This document shows, one piece after another, positions 8,856-16,981 of a DNA stretch of 64,000 nucleotides (its first letter is position 1; each line of letters begins with the position of its first letter). The stretch is from Prevotella sp. Its GTDB lineage: Bacteria > Bacteroidota > Bacteroidia > Bacteroidales > Bacteroidaceae. Both the position numbers and the translations under genes were made by a program. The stretch spans positions 1 to 64,000 of the forward strand of contig JAFSNR010000021.1 of NCBI GenBank assembly GCA_017443345.1, in the 5' to 3' direction. The notes under the pieces were generated by a model. The model searched no databases. It saw only the letters and a program-made list of their open reading frames with translations, and was not told the origin of the DNA.

Positions 8856-9640
8856 AGCTTTGCGATAAATTCGTTTAATGCCTGGCCTGGGTCGGGAGTC
8901 TTCATGAAGGTCTCGCCAATGAGGAAGCCACGAAAACCGGCCTGACGGAGGGAGCGGACGGTAGCAGGGTCGCTGATGCCACTCTCGCTGACCTTGACGG
9001 CATCCTTTGGCAGAAGCTCTGCAAGACGGTAGGAATTCTGGACATCGGTGACGAACGAGCCGAGGTTGCGGTTGTTGATGCCGCACATGTCGGGCTCCAG
9101 TTCTGCATATTCCAGTTCTGACTCTGAGTGCATCTCGAGCAATACCTCAAGGCCAAGTTCATGAGCTGTGTTTAAGAGCATTTTGCACTCGGTATTCTTC
9201 AAATCGGCAGCGATGAGCAGCACCGCAGAGGCACCGCACAGACGGGCCTGAAACAGCTGGTACTCGTCGATGACGAAATTCTTATATAATATAGGAATCT
9301 GTACACCAGCATGACGAGCAATCTTAATGAATTCATCATTGCCGCCAAAATACTTCTCGTCGGTAAGGATGCTTAGTGCAGCTGCACCGTTCTGCTGGTA
9401 ACTGAGGGGAATGATATCAGCTTGTCCCTCTTCCTTAATCCAGCCTTTCGAGGGCGATTTGCGCTTGAACTCGGCAATAATGCCGCTGTCGGAAGCCGTC
9501 AGGGCCTGCGACAGCGAGGCGACAGAGAAGTCGAGCAACGGTTCCACCCTGCGATGAATCTCCTGCTCGCTGAGCTCCGCCTTAAAGCGCTCTACCTCAA
9601 CCCTTTTGTGAGCCACTATCTCTTGTAATATATCCTGCAT
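8852..9640 (-). CDS. trpC: Indole-3-glycerol-phosphate synthase
   Basis: A 262-residue TIM-barrel enzyme that decarboxylates and closes the ring of CdRP. Visible signatures are IIAEFKRKSPSKGWI with the catalytic Lys, LTDEKYFGG, PILYKNFVIDEYQL and CGINNRNLGSF. It has the normal family length and is coupled to trpF by a 4-base overlap. Confidence 0.96.
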   Translation of the reverse strand: MQDILQEIVAHKRVEVERFKAELSEQEIHRRVEPLLDFSVASLSQALTASDSGIIAEFKRKSPSKGWIKEEGQADIIPLSYQQNGAAALSILTDEKYFGGNDEFIKIARHAGVQIPILYKNFVIDEYQLFQARLCGASAVLLIAADLKNTECKMLLNTAHELGLEVLLEMHSESELEYAELEPDMCGINNRNLGSFVTDVQNSYRLAELLPKDAVKVSESGISDPATVRSLRQAGFRGFLIGETFMKTPDPGQALNEFIAKL

Positions 9641-9685
9641 AATAAGTGTTATTATGTTACTTTGTCAAAAAAGAGATACCCTATA

Positions 9686-10696
9686 TTAGCTGTTCAGTTC
9701 TACGAACTTCTTGAACGTCCGTAATGCCGCACCGCTGTCGATGCTCTCGCGAGCTATCTCTATGCACTCCTCAACGCTCTTCTGTCCTTTCTCCATCACC
9801 TGAATTCCGAAGGCGGCATTGGCCAGCACGATGTTCTTCTGTGCAGGCAGGGCACGATTCTCGAGTACGGAGTCGAAGATCTGAGCGGCCTCTTCCTCTG
9901 TGGCACCACCCACGAGTTCCTCTGGCTTGGCAATGTCGAAGCCGAGGTCCTTTGGTGAGAAGATGCGCTCGTAGTCCTTGGTGGTCACCTTGAAGTCGCC
10001 CGTCAGCGAAATCTCGTCGTAGCCGTCGATGCTGTTCACAATGCCATAGTCGATACCAAGTTTCTGATACACCTGGCTATAGAGACGCATCTGATCAAGA
10101 TTGGCCACGCCGAGGAGCTGGCATTTAGGCTGAGATGGATTTACGATAGGTCCTAAGAGATTGAAGATGGTGGGGAACTGCAGCGCCTTGCGGATAGGGC
10201 CCACGAACTTCATAGCCTTGGCGAAGAGCTGGGCATGCAGATAGACGATGCCCGCCTCATTGAGCGAACGGTTCAGACGGTCGATATCGTCTGTGAACTT
10301 GATGCCGTGATGGGCAATCACATTCGAGGCACCTGATACAGAAGTGGCAGCATAGTTACCATGCTTGGCCACCTTGTAGCCGGCTCCGGCAATGACGAAA
10401 CATGAGGTGGTAGAGATATTAAAAGTGTTCTTACGGTCGCCGCCAGTACCTACGACATCAATATATCTGTCGGCCTGTAGAATAGCCGGCACACCCGTTT
10501 CAAGGATGCCGTCGCGGAAACCAAGAAGTTCATCTACGGTGACACCGCGCATCTGCAGACAGGTCAGCAGAGCGGTAATCTGCTCATTGGGATATTCACT
10601 CTGTGTGATACCAATCAAAATGGTCTTCATCTCCTCACGGGAGAGCTCTTCGTGATTCAACAGGCGGAAGAGATAGCCTTTCATTGTCTGTTCCAT
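9686..10696 (-). CDS. trpD: Anthranilate phosphoribosyltransferase
   Basis: A 336-residue enzyme that joins anthranilate to PRPP. The PRPP-binding motifs DVVGTGGDRKNTFNIST and KHGNYAATSVSG are intact. An alternative start four codons in (MKGYLFRLL) is equally plausible. It stands 45 bases upstream of trpC and 36 bases after trpG. Confidence 0.95.
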   Translation of the reverse strand: MEQTMKGYLFRLLNHEELSREEMKTILIGITQSEYPNEQITALLTCLQMRGVTVDELLGFRDGILETGVPAILQADRYIDVVGTGGDRKNTFNISTTSCFVIAGAGYKVAKHGNYAATSVSGASNVIAHHGIKFTDDIDRLNRSLNEAGIVYLHAQLFAKAMKFVGPIRKALQFPTIFNLLGPIVNPSQPKCQLLGVANLDQMRLYSQVYQKLGIDYGIVNSIDGYDEISLTGDFKVTTKDYERIFSPKDLGFDIAKPEELVGGATEEEAAQIFDSVLENRALPAQKNIVLANAAFGIQVMEKGQKSVEECIEIARESIDSGAALRTFKKFVELNS

Positions 10697-10735
10697 ATTA
10701 TTTTACCTTTTTATTTTTTTACCTTTTTACCTTTA
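10697..10735. repeat. Low-complexity intergenic spacer (GGTAAAAA repeats)
   Basis: On the minus strand, AAAGGTAAAAAGGTAAA followed by more A-rich GGTAA units fills the trpG-trpD gap. The same kind of unit (GGTAAAAAGG) precedes the HlyD-like gene at 35489. It may serve as a purine-rich ribosome landing site. Confidence 0.55.
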
Positions 10736-11296
10736 AAGAAACATCCAGTTCTGGAGCATCTTCTTGCCATCGGGAGTCAGCACGCTTTCGGGGTGGAATT
10801 GGATGCCACGAATGTTGAGTTCACGATGGCGGAGGGCCATAATCTGTCCCTCATCAGAGACGGCTGTGACTTCGAGGCAGCCGGGAAAGTCCTCTTTCGA
10901 TACCACCCACGAGTGATAACGCCCGATGGTGATGTCACGAGGGATGCCGCTGAAGATAGGATCGTCGGCAATGATATGACAAGGGGTGGCAACACCGTGA
11001 AAGACATCGCTCAGGTTCTCGAGTTTGCCCCCAAAGACTTCTCCAATAGCCTGATGACCCAGACAAACACCAAGGATAGGCTTGCGACCTGCATAGGTGC
11101 GAATGACATCAAGCAGTAATCCTGCCTCAGAAGGAATACCAGGACCTGGCGAGAGGATAATCTTGCTGTATTGTTCGAGGTCTGACAGTTCGAACTGGTC
11201 GTTGCGAACGACGTTGACCTCTGCGCCCAATTCCTTTACCAAATGACTCAAGTTGTAGGTAAACGAGTCGTAATTATCTATAATAACAACTTTCAT
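10733..11296 (-). CDS. trpG: Anthranilate synthase glutamine amidotransferase subunit
   Basis: A 187-residue class I glutaminase that feeds ammonia to TrpE. The nucleophile is in ILGVCLGHQAIGE and the His/Glu pair in GIQFHPESVLTP. NYDSFTYNL near the N-terminus is typical of TrpG/PabA. Its place between trpE and trpD favours the tryptophan role. Confidence 0.95.
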   Translation of the reverse strand: MKVVIIDNYDSFTYNLSHLVKELGAEVNVVRNDQFELSDLEQYSKIILSPGPGIPSEAGLLLDVIRTYAGRKPILGVCLGHQAIGEVFGGKLENLSDVFHGVATPCHIIADDPIFSGIPRDITIGRYHSWVVSKEDFPGCLEVTAVSDEGQIMALRHRELNIRGIQFHPESVLTPDGKKMLQNWMFL

Positions 11297-11338
11297 AATT
11301 ATGTTCTTATGTTTCTTGTGTCTAATAATCTCTTCTGT

Positions 11339-12730
11339 CTAAAGCATTTCTGCTTTTTCTATAGCCTTGCGAAGGGCTCCCAGTTTGTTGTTCACTTCCT
11401 GTAATTCATACTCCACATCACTCTTGGCCACGATGCCGCCGCCAGCCTGGAACCACAGCTCGCCGTTTCTGCTGACGAATGTTCGAATGGTGATGGCCTG
11501 GTTGAGGCTCCCGTCAAGTCCGATAATGCCGATACAACCACCATAGGCACCACGGTTATGAGGCTCGTAGTCAGAGATAAGTTGCATAGCGCGAACTTTT
11601 GGCGCACCGCTGAGCGTACCGGCAGGGAAGGTGTCGATAAATGCCTTGATAGGATCTTTGTCGGCATCGAGCTCGCCGCTGACTCGCGATACAAGGTGGA
11701 TGACGTGCGAATAATACTGCAAATCCTTGTAGAAATCAACCTTCACGTCGTGACAATTGCGGCTCAAGTCATTACGCGCCAGGTCCACCAGCATCACATG
11801 CTCAGCGTTCTCCTTCGGGTCGTTGCGCAGATACTCCGCTCCCTTGCGGTCGGCCTCTGCATCGCCCGTGCGTTTCGTCGTGCCAGCGATGGGGTCGATG
11901 TAGGCTCGGCGTCCCTCAATCCTGCAATGCGTTTCCGGCGAAGAACCAAAAATTCTGAACCCGCCAAAGTCGAAATAGAACAGGTACGGACTCGGATTGA
12001 TGCTCCTCAGCGCGCGATAGAGCTTAAAATCGTCGCCCTCGTACTGCTGGATGAACCTGCGGGAAAGCACAATCTGGAACACGTCGCCACGCAGACAGTG
12101 CTTGATGCCCTTGCGGATGTTCTCTCTGTGTTCATCGTCGGTAAGTGTAGAGCGGACATCGCCTATGGGATGGAAATCGTATGCCTGAACATTTGACTTG
12201 TTCATTGCCTTGAGGATGCAATCAATATCAGAGGCATCACCCAACGTCACTACTTTTAGCATGTTGTTGTGATGGTCGAACTCAATCACCACCTTATATA
12301 GTATATACAGCACATCAGGAGCATCGTTTTTGGCCTGCGTCTCATCCTTCACAGCGATGTCCTCGAAATAACGTACGGCATTAAACGAAGTATATCCGAA
12401 GAGTCCGCAGATTGAGGCATCGTCGCCTGTAACCTCTATGCGGTCGATGAGTTCATGGATGGCTCTGTCTGAACGATATTCCTTATTCACCTCATGTTGA
12501 AAGGTAGAACCGTCGGGGTAGTTGACGGTAGCAATGCCGTGTCCGATAGCCACACTGGCGATGGGATTGATGCCGATGAATGAACGTGAATTGTTCGCAT
12601 CATGATAATCCGAACTCTCCATCAGCGCACTCTGCGGATAAAGGTCTCTCAGCCTCATGTAAACACCCACTGGCGTATAAAGATCTGCCAAGATGGTCTT
12701 GCTTGTTGTTGTATAATAAAATGTTTTCAT
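11339..12730 (-). CDS. trpE: Anthranilate synthase component I
   Basis: A 463-residue chorismate-binding enzyme. Conserved segments are DVFQIVLSRRF, SINPSPYLFYFDF, DPIAGTTKRTG, LVDLARNDLSR and TFPAGTLSGAPKVRAMQLI. An N-terminal LLESS-like feedback motif for tryptophan is suggested by ALMESSDYHD. It pairs with TrpG. Confidence 0.95.
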   Translation of the reverse strand: MKTFYYTTTSKTILADLYTPVGVYMRLRDLYPQSALMESSDYHDANNSRSFIGINPIASVAIGHGIATVNYPDGSTFQHEVNKEYRSDRAIHELIDRIEVTGDDASICGLFGYTSFNAVRYFEDIAVKDETQAKNDAPDVLYILYKVVIEFDHHNNMLKVVTLGDASDIDCILKAMNKSNVQAYDFHPIGDVRSTLTDDEHRENIRKGIKHCLRGDVFQIVLSRRFIQQYEGDDFKLYRALRSINPSPYLFYFDFGGFRIFGSSPETHCRIEGRRAYIDPIAGTTKRTGDAEADRKGAEYLRNDPKENAEHVMLVDLARNDLSRNCHDVKVDFYKDLQYYSHVIHLVSRVSGELDADKDPIKAFIDTFPAGTLSGAPKVRAMQLISDYEPHNRGAYGGCIGIIGLDGSLNQAITIRTFVSRNGELWFQAGGGIVAKSDVEYELQEVNNKLGALRKAIEKAEML

Positions 12731-12764
12731 CTCTAAACTATAAACTTTAAACTATAAACTAAAA
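12731..12764. repeat. Low-complexity intergenic spacer (TATAAACTTTAAAC repeats)
   Basis: CTAAACTATAAACTTTAAAC followed by TATAAACTAAAA fills the trpB-trpE gap and runs a few bases into the trpB end. It is a short A/T repeat of a different type from the trpG-trpD spacer. Confidence 0.5.
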
Positions 12765-13961
12765 CTCCCCGTATTCTTTAGCCATTTGTTTGTTCTTCAA
12801 ATACGTCTCCACATCCTTGTCGCCGCGCCCGCTGACCGTCAGCACCACCACGTCGTCGGGCTTAAACGTCAGCTTATTCAGCGCCGCGATGGCGTGGGCA
12901 CTCTCAATGGCAGGGATGATGCCCTCCATGCGCGTCAGTTCATAGCCGCCATAGATAGCCTCGTCGTCGTTGATACTCAGCACCTGCGTGCGACCTTTCT
13001 TAGCCATGTTGCAATGCATCGGACCCACGCCCGGATAGTCGAGACCTGCCGAGATGGTGAACGCCTCCTGAATCTGTCCGTCCTCATCCTGCATCACCAG
13101 CATCTTCGCCCCGTGCAGGATTCCCGTCGTGCCGCGATGTATCGTAGCTGCGGTATAGTCGGTATCCCAGCCGTGTCCGCCGGCCTCGGCCAATACAATC
13201 TTTACGCGTTCATCATCCATATAGTGATAGATGGTGCCGGCAGCGTTGCTTCCGCCTCCGATGCAGGCAATGAGGTAGTCGGGATAGTCGCGACCAATCT
13301 TTTCTTCCAACTGCCACTTGATCTCCTCTGAGATGACGCTCTGCATCCGAGCCACGAGGTCGGGATAGGGATGAGGTCCCATCGTCGAACCTACGATATA
13401 GAAGGTGTCGGCAGGGTGACAGCACCAGTCGCGGATGGCCTCCGAGCAGGCATCGCTCAGCGTCATGTTACCCGTGCGGACGGGATGCACCTCGGCACCC
13501 AGCATCTTCATCCGCTCCACGTTGGTGTGCTGACGCTCTACGTCTGTAGCACCCATAAACACCTCGCACTTCATGTTCATCAGTGCACAGACAGTAGCTG
13601 TGGCTACACCATGTTGGCCTGCTCCTGTCTCTGCGATGATACGGGTCTTACCCATGCGCTTGGCCAGCAGAATCTGTCCGATGGTGTTGTTGATCTTGTG
13701 CGCACCCGTGTGGTTCAGGTCCTCGCGCTTCAGATACAGCTGACAGCCGTACTTCTCACTCATACGTTTGGCAAAGTAGAGCGGCGAGGGCCTGCCCACA
13801 TAGTCCTTCAACAGCGCATGATACTCGGCCTTGAACTCCGCACTCTCGATAATCGGCAGATAAGCCTCCTGCAGGTCATGCACACACTTGTAGAGTATCT
13901 CAGGCACATACGCCCCTCCGAACTCTCCGTAGAAACCGTTTTTGTCAACTTGATAATTCAT
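12759..13961 (-). CDS. trpB: Tryptophan synthase beta chain
   Basis: A 400-residue PLP enzyme that condenses indole with serine. The PLP lysine is K89 in HTGAHKINN, ETGAGQHGVA is conserved, and the phosphate of PLP is held by CIGGGSNAAG. It is the first structural gene of the operon, which is a common arrangement in Bacteroidota, and follows the leader peptide and attenuator. Confidence 0.97.
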   Translation of the reverse strand: MNYQVDKNGFYGEFGGAYVPEILYKCVHDLQEAYLPIIESAEFKAEYHALLKDYVGRPSPLYFAKRMSEKYGCQLYLKREDLNHTGAHKINNTIGQILLAKRMGKTRIIAETGAGQHGVATATVCALMNMKCEVFMGATDVERQHTNVERMKMLGAEVHPVRTGNMTLSDACSEAIRDWCCHPADTFYIVGSTMGPHPYPDLVARMQSVISEEIKWQLEEKIGRDYPDYLIACIGGGSNAAGTIYHYMDDERVKIVLAEAGGHGWDTDYTAATIHRGTTGILHGAKMLVMQDEDGQIQEAFTISAGLDYPGVGPMHCNMAKKGRTQVLSINDDEAIYGGYELTRMEGIIPAIESAHAIAALNKLTFKPDDVVVLTVSGRGDKDVETYLKNKQMAKEYGEF

Positions 13962-14000
13962 ATATTCTTTTATTTGTGTTGATGATACATATTAAAACTT

Positions 14001-14034
14001 TGAGAGGCCTGTCGCAAGAACGACAGACCTCTCA
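14001..14034 (-). terminator. trp attenuator terminator hairpin
   Basis: In the minus-strand RNA, UGAGAGGUCUGUCG and CGACAGGCCUCUCA form a 14-bp stem with a 6-base loop, followed by AAGUUUU. The single imperfect pair is a G-U wobble in this RNA but a C-A mismatch in the opposite strand, which shows that the minus-strand RNA is the selected one. It lies between the leader peptide stop and trpB. Confidence 0.85.
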
Positions 14035-14042
14035 GTATCTCT

Positions 14043-14060
14043 CCTATAACAAACTATAGG
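14043..14060 (-). promoter_or_regulatory. Small leader hairpin upstream of the attenuator
   Basis: CCUAUA and UAUAGG form a 6-bp stem with a 6-base loop in the trp leader RNA, between the leader peptide stop and the terminator. It may be a pause or alternative hairpin; an antiterminator pairing with the terminator's 5' arm is not evident by eye. Confidence 0.4.
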
Positions 14061-14075
14061 TACGTGGCTATCTTC

Positions 14076-14132
14076 TCACGATCTTTTGAATCTTGAGCAC
14101 TGCCACCACCAAAAGTTTGCTGTTCTAATCAT
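14076..14132 (-). CDS. trpL: trp operon leader peptide (WWW)
   Basis: An 18-residue open frame, MIRTANFWWWQCSRFKRS, with three consecutive TGG codons. It begins about 25 bases after the predicted start of transcription and ends 42 bases before the terminator hairpin. The arrangement is that of a ribosome-mediated attenuator: stalling at Trp codons when charged tRNA-Trp is scarce would change leader folding and permit transcription into trpB. The chance of a Trp triplet in a short frame exactly here is small. It is too short for routine gene calling. Confidence 0.85.
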   Translation of the reverse strand: MIRTANFWWWQCSRFKRS

Positions 14133-14165
14133 ATCTGTTTTTTGCTTTTGATAACTATTCGGCTG

Positions 14166-14173
14166 CAAAAGTA
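14166..14173 (-). promoter_or_regulatory. Promoter of the trp operon
   Basis: TACTTTTG followed by CAGCCG on the minus strand is a TAnnTTTG -7 element; a TTTG lies about 20 bases further upstream. The predicted transcript starts near 14158, giving a leader of nearly 200 bases before trpB. Confidence 0.75.
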
Positions 14174-14221
14174 ATACATTTTGTTGAAACAAACAAATTT
14201 TTGCTTACTTTTTTTCTCAAA

Positions 14222-14286
14222 TTTGTGACACGCGACAGAAATTGGGACGATTTTTGCGATTTGTCGCAAATTGTCGCTTGTGTCGC
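14222..14286. repeat. Cluster of TGTCGC hexamers upstream of the trp promoter
   Basis: TGTCGC occurs at 14262, 14272 and 14281 (spacing 10 and 9 bases), with an inverted copy GCGACA at 14232 and a TGCGAnnnnTCGCA palindrome at 14255. The cluster sits about 50-120 bases upstream of the trp -7 element. It could be a protein-binding site; its owner is unknown. Confidence 0.45.
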
Positions 14287-14377
14287 ATATAGTTGAGAAA
14301 AAATTCCAGGAAAAGACAAGTCTTCAGCCTTTGCTCCGGCAATAACGCTTGAGATTTTGTAGCGGGAGACGTTGCTG

Positions 14378-14614
14378 TTAAGCTGGGCTGGGATAGCGGC
14401 GAATAATGGTTTTTTCTGTTTCCTCAAAATTTATTTGGTCATTTTTCCCGAAATTCTCAAAATTTATTAAGAACTCATGATTGCCGAGTACCACAATAAC
14501 TTTAATATAGTTTTCAGAAGCCCAATCCCAGAAAGGATGATTCTGATCGTTTAAGTTAAAACGTTTACGTTGTTTTTCTTCGCAGAATCTGTTAAAGTCA
14601 CTGATAGTTTTCAT
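14378..14614 (-). CDS. Small hypothetical protein
   Basis: A 78-residue frame with protein-like composition (FNRFCEEKQRKRFNL, HPFWDWASENYIKVIVVLG, FENFGKND). I do not recognise the family. The start lies directly beneath the promoter of the divergent pectate lyase gene, leaving little room for its own promoter, and the C-terminus ends at a base-skewed region. It may be real, or the remnant of a gene. Confidence 0.4.
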   Translation of the reverse strand: MKTISDFNRFCEEKQRKRFNLNDQNHPFWDWASENYIKVIVVLGNHEFLINFENFGKNDQINFEETEKTIIRRYPSPA

Positions 14615-14621
14615 AACTTTG
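14614..14621 (+). promoter_or_regulatory. Promoter of the PL10 gene
   Basis: TAACTTTG followed by TACCCAACAAACTA matches the TAnnTTTG class. It is 32 bases upstream of the pectate lyase start. The ACCCAACAAACTA tail is also found after the promoter at 28684. Confidence 0.75.
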
Positions 14622-14652
14622 TACCCAACAAACTACTAAATTATTATATCTG

Positions 14653-15768
14653 ATGAAAAAGAATAGAGTCCTGACACTCCTGATGCTCATTGCCATGCCG
14701 GGCATGGCTGACAAACACATCCCCTTCCTGGCAGATGGCATCATCGACACCTGGCAAAAAGGATTGGAGCCACGAGGAGGAAAAACGAACTTCATGACAG
14801 ACGAAGCCCGACGGATTGGCGACCAGATCCTGCTCTACCAAAGAGATACTGGCGGATGGCCGAAGAACATCGACATGGCCAAGCCCTTGTCCGACAAAGA
14901 GCGCACACTCATTCTGGAAGACAAGCAGCGGCGCGACGACTCCACTACCGACAACGGAGCCACAACCACCCAGATGATCTTCCTTGCCCGACTATACCAG
15001 CAGACCAAGGATCAACGTTACCGCGACGGATTCCGCAAGGGCGTGGAATATCTGCTCAGCGGTCAATACGAGAACGGCGGCTGGCCACAGTTCTGGCCCG
15101 AGATGCGCGACTACCAGATACATATCACCTACAACGATGATGCGATGGTGAACACCATGACCCTGTTGCGCGACATGGTGGAGCAAAAGGAACCCTATCA
15201 GGGCGACCTGACCGACGAAGCTCTCCGCCAACGGATGCAGGCGGCCTTCGACAAAGGTGTCGAATGTATCCTCGCCACACAGATCGTGACCGACGGTGAG
15301 CTCACCGTATGGTGCCAGCAGCACGACCGTGAGACCCTGAAGCCCGCCAAGGCACGGGCCTACGAGCTGCCCTCCTATTGCTCCACTGAAAGTGCCTCAA
15401 TTACCATGCTCCTGATGCAGCTGCCCCATCCCGACGACCGTGTCAAGCGGGCCGTACACGCCGCCATGCGCTGGTTTGAGAAGCACAAAATCACAGGCTA
15501 TAAGGTGGTACGCACAGGTACTCGAGGCAGCGCCGACTATAATACCAGTCTGGTGAAAGACCCCGATGCCCCACCTCTCTGGGCACGGTTCTACGACCTG
15601 GAGCACTGCGAACCGTTCGTCTGCGACCGCGACGGCATCCCCCGCCGCCATCTGTCAGAGATTGGCAGCGAGCGCCGTAACGGCTACGCCTGGTACAGCA
15701 ACCGTCCCGCCCAGCTCTTCCCCGTCTATGAGAAATGGACTTCGAAACATTCCGCCACTCGCAATTGA
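14653..15768 (+). CDS. Pectate lyase, polysaccharide lyase family 10
   Basis: A 371-residue enzyme that cleaves de-esterified homogalacturonan by beta-elimination. A short signal peptide (MKKNRVLTLLMLIAMPGMA) is followed by the PL10 alpha-toroid with GGWPKNIDMA, STTDNGATTTQ, NGGWPQFWP, ITYNDDAM and ELPSYCSTESASI. Its length fits a single catalytic domain. It has its own promoter and terminator and is cut off from the rest of the pectin locus by the HU/VapE module. Export to periplasm or surface is inferred from the signal. Confidence 0.92.
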   Translation: MKKNRVLTLLMLIAMPGMADKHIPFLADGIIDTWQKGLEPRGGKTNFMTDEARRIGDQILLYQRDTGGWPKNIDMAKPLSDKERTLILEDKQRRDDSTTDNGATTTQMIFLARLYQQTKDQRYRDGFRKGVEYLLSGQYENGGWPQFWPEMRDYQIHITYNDDAMVNTMTLLRDMVEQKEPYQGDLTDEALRQRMQAAFDKGVECILATQIVTDGELTVWCQQHDRETLKPAKARAYELPSYCSTESASITMLLMQLPHPDDRVKRAVHAAMRWFEKHKITGYKVVRTGTRGSADYNTSLVKDPDAPPLWARFYDLEHCEPFVCDRDGIPRRHLSEIGSERRNGYAWYSNRPAQLFPVYEKWTSKHSATRN

Positions 15769-15785
15769 GTGGCGCTTTGTTTTAT
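15753..15785 (+). terminator. Terminator of the PL10 gene
   Basis: CGCCACTC and GAGTGGCG form an 8-bp stem with a 6-base loop, then CTTTGTTTT. The stop codon of the lyase lies in the loop. Confidence 0.75.
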
Positions 15786-15902
15786 TGCAGCAAGAACTGG
15801 AAAAGGCCTAAAAATACAATAAATTCCGAATATATATGGATATAGTCGGTAGCAACTGGCTATTAATCGCAAGTCGATAATCAAATAATCAAATAATTGT
15901 TG

Positions 15903-15910
15903 TACCTTTG
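15903..15910 (+). promoter_or_regulatory. Promoter of the first HU-like gene
   Basis: TACCTTTG followed by CAGCCGC, 32 bases upstream of the HU-like start. The gap from 15786 to here is AT-rich with CAAATAAT repeats and no visible gene. Confidence 0.75.
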
Positions 15911-15942
15911 CAGCCGCTAAATATAAATAAGGTACACGAGAT

Positions 15943-16563
15943 ATGCCAAGAAAGAAAGACGGAATGTTGTTTGAGGTCCATCCTTCACCCGCCAAGGGAA
16001 AGGATGGTAAGAATATAGTTTATGTGCGTCCTGCTGGAAATATGAAACTGTCGATGCAAGGACTGGAGGATTACTGCAACCGTAATTACCATTCACTCTA
16101 TGGTGAACTGGGGAGAGCCTTCGACTATTTCCTCAGGGCGGCTGGTGAGGTGATGGCCATGGGCTATCGCATTGAGACGCCCATCGGCTCGTTCGCCCCA
16201 AGGCTGAAACTGCTCCGCGAGGTTACTGACCCTAACGAGGTGAAGGGCATAGATGTGGTGTTCGACGGAGTGGACTACAATCCGGGAAAGCTGTGGAACA
16301 GGGAACTGGAAAAGTGGTCACGCGGTTTCCGAAGGGCCAACAACCCGAATACACAGGAAGTTCTGGCCGACAAGCAACAGCTCGAAAAGGTACTTCGGCA
16401 ACAGTTGGGTGATGGAGGCTATACCACTGTCCATCGCTTCGCCCTGGCTTCGGACCTCACCTACTATTCTGCCCGCAAGTTGCTTAATGCGTGGTGCGAG
16501 GGCGAGAACCCCAAACTTCTGAAGACCAGACAGGGGCAGGTGTTCATCTATACAGAAGTATAA
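15943..16563 (+). CDS. HU-like DNA-binding domain protein 1
   Basis: A 206-residue Bacteroidota HU/IHF-like protein. Residues about 30-120 fit an HU-type domain (LEDYCNRNYHSLYGELGRAFDYFLRAAGEVMAMG, then the ETPIGSFAPRLKL arm), and the C-terminal third (residues 145-206) looks like a winged-helix tail (TVHRFALASDLTYYSARKLLNAW). Such proteins bind and bend DNA. It precedes the repeat arrays and the VapE-like gene and may bind those repeats. Its last four codons and stop lie inside the left inverted repeat, so the C-terminus may have been supplied by that repeat. Confidence 0.8.
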   Translation: MPRKKDGMLFEVHPSPAKGKDGKNIVYVRPAGNMKLSMQGLEDYCNRNYHSLYGELGRAFDYFLRAAGEVMAMGYRIETPIGSFAPRLKLLREVTDPNEVKGIDVVFDGVDYNPGKLWNRELEKWSRGFRRANNPNTQEVLADKQQLEKVLRQQLGDGGYTTVHRFALASDLTYYSARKLLNAWCEGENPKLLKTRQGQVFIYTEV

Positions 16564-16681
16564 GAAAAAAAATCGAGCTACTGGAGCTACTGAGGCGTGT
16601 AACGTTCTGATAATCAGTCAAAGTTCGGTGTTAGATTGACTCAAAATCGAGCTACTATGGTGCTACTGATGGTGCTACTGA
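16551..16681 (+). repeat. Left long inverted repeat (IR-L)
   Basis: About 131 bp matching the reverse complement of 19165-19295 at roughly four bases in five by eye. The blocks ACTGGAGCTACTGAGGC, CTGATAATC and CTCAAAATCGAGCTACTA are identical. It begins in the last codons of the HU-like gene and ends before the 22-bp repeats. Confidence 0.85.
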
Positions 16682-16720
16682 GAAATACACTTGTAATCGA
16701 CTGAAAATCAAGCGTTTCTA

Positions 16721-16786
16721 TTTTGGGCATAGGCGCAAGGTATTTTGGGTATAGCCGCAAGGTCTTTTGGGTATAGCCGCAAGGTA
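16721..16786 (+). repeat. Three tandem 22-bp repeats (set A)
   Basis: Three head-to-tail 22-bp units of the form TTTTGGGTATAGCCGCAAGG plus two bases, at 16721, 16743 and 16765. Units two and three differ at one position; the first has two substitutions. The length, two helical turns, is typical of iterons or binding arrays. Confidence 0.9.
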
Positions 16787-16814
16787 GTTTAGACGTCACT
16801 TTCTCCCTGCTTAG

Positions 16815-16924
16815 ATAGGCTCTTACCCCTGTGGGGATAGTCTCTTTACCCAGTAAGGAATATCTCCTTTCATGCAAAGAAGGCATCCCTTGCAACGTAA
16901 GAAGGCATCTGCAACAACGTAAGG
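16815..16924 (+). repeat. Further 22-bp periodic units (sets B and C)
   Basis: The 22-bp period continues in diverged units. ATAGGCTCTTACCCCTGTGG (16815) is followed by ATAGTCTCTTTACCCAGTAA (16837) and a weaker third unit at 16859. The pair AAGAAGGCATCCCTTGCAAC (16877) and AAGAAGGCATCTGCAACAAC (16899) follows, each completed by two further bases. The sets are out of register only in a 28-base break (16787-16814). Together with set A this gives about 200 bp of repeats directly upstream of the VapE promoter. Confidence 0.75.
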
Positions 16925-16981
16925 TATGCCTTCAATTGAAAAAAAAATCAAATAATATTTGGTTTTTTGCTCATTTTTTCG

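Noticed and set aside
8856-9086. Long N-terminal extension of trpF
   Set aside because: It overlaps the conserved 3' part of trpC in another frame; the ATGA overlap at 8852-8855 gives the usual coupled start.
14155-14427. 90-codon minus-strand frame upstream of the trp operon
   Set aside because: It spans the trp promoter and the TGTCGC cluster, and its C-terminal codons are simply the translated promoter; no start context or family is seen.
16721-16924. CRISPR array
   Set aside because: The 22-bp units are directly tandem without spacers and fall into three different sequences; no cas genes are nearby.
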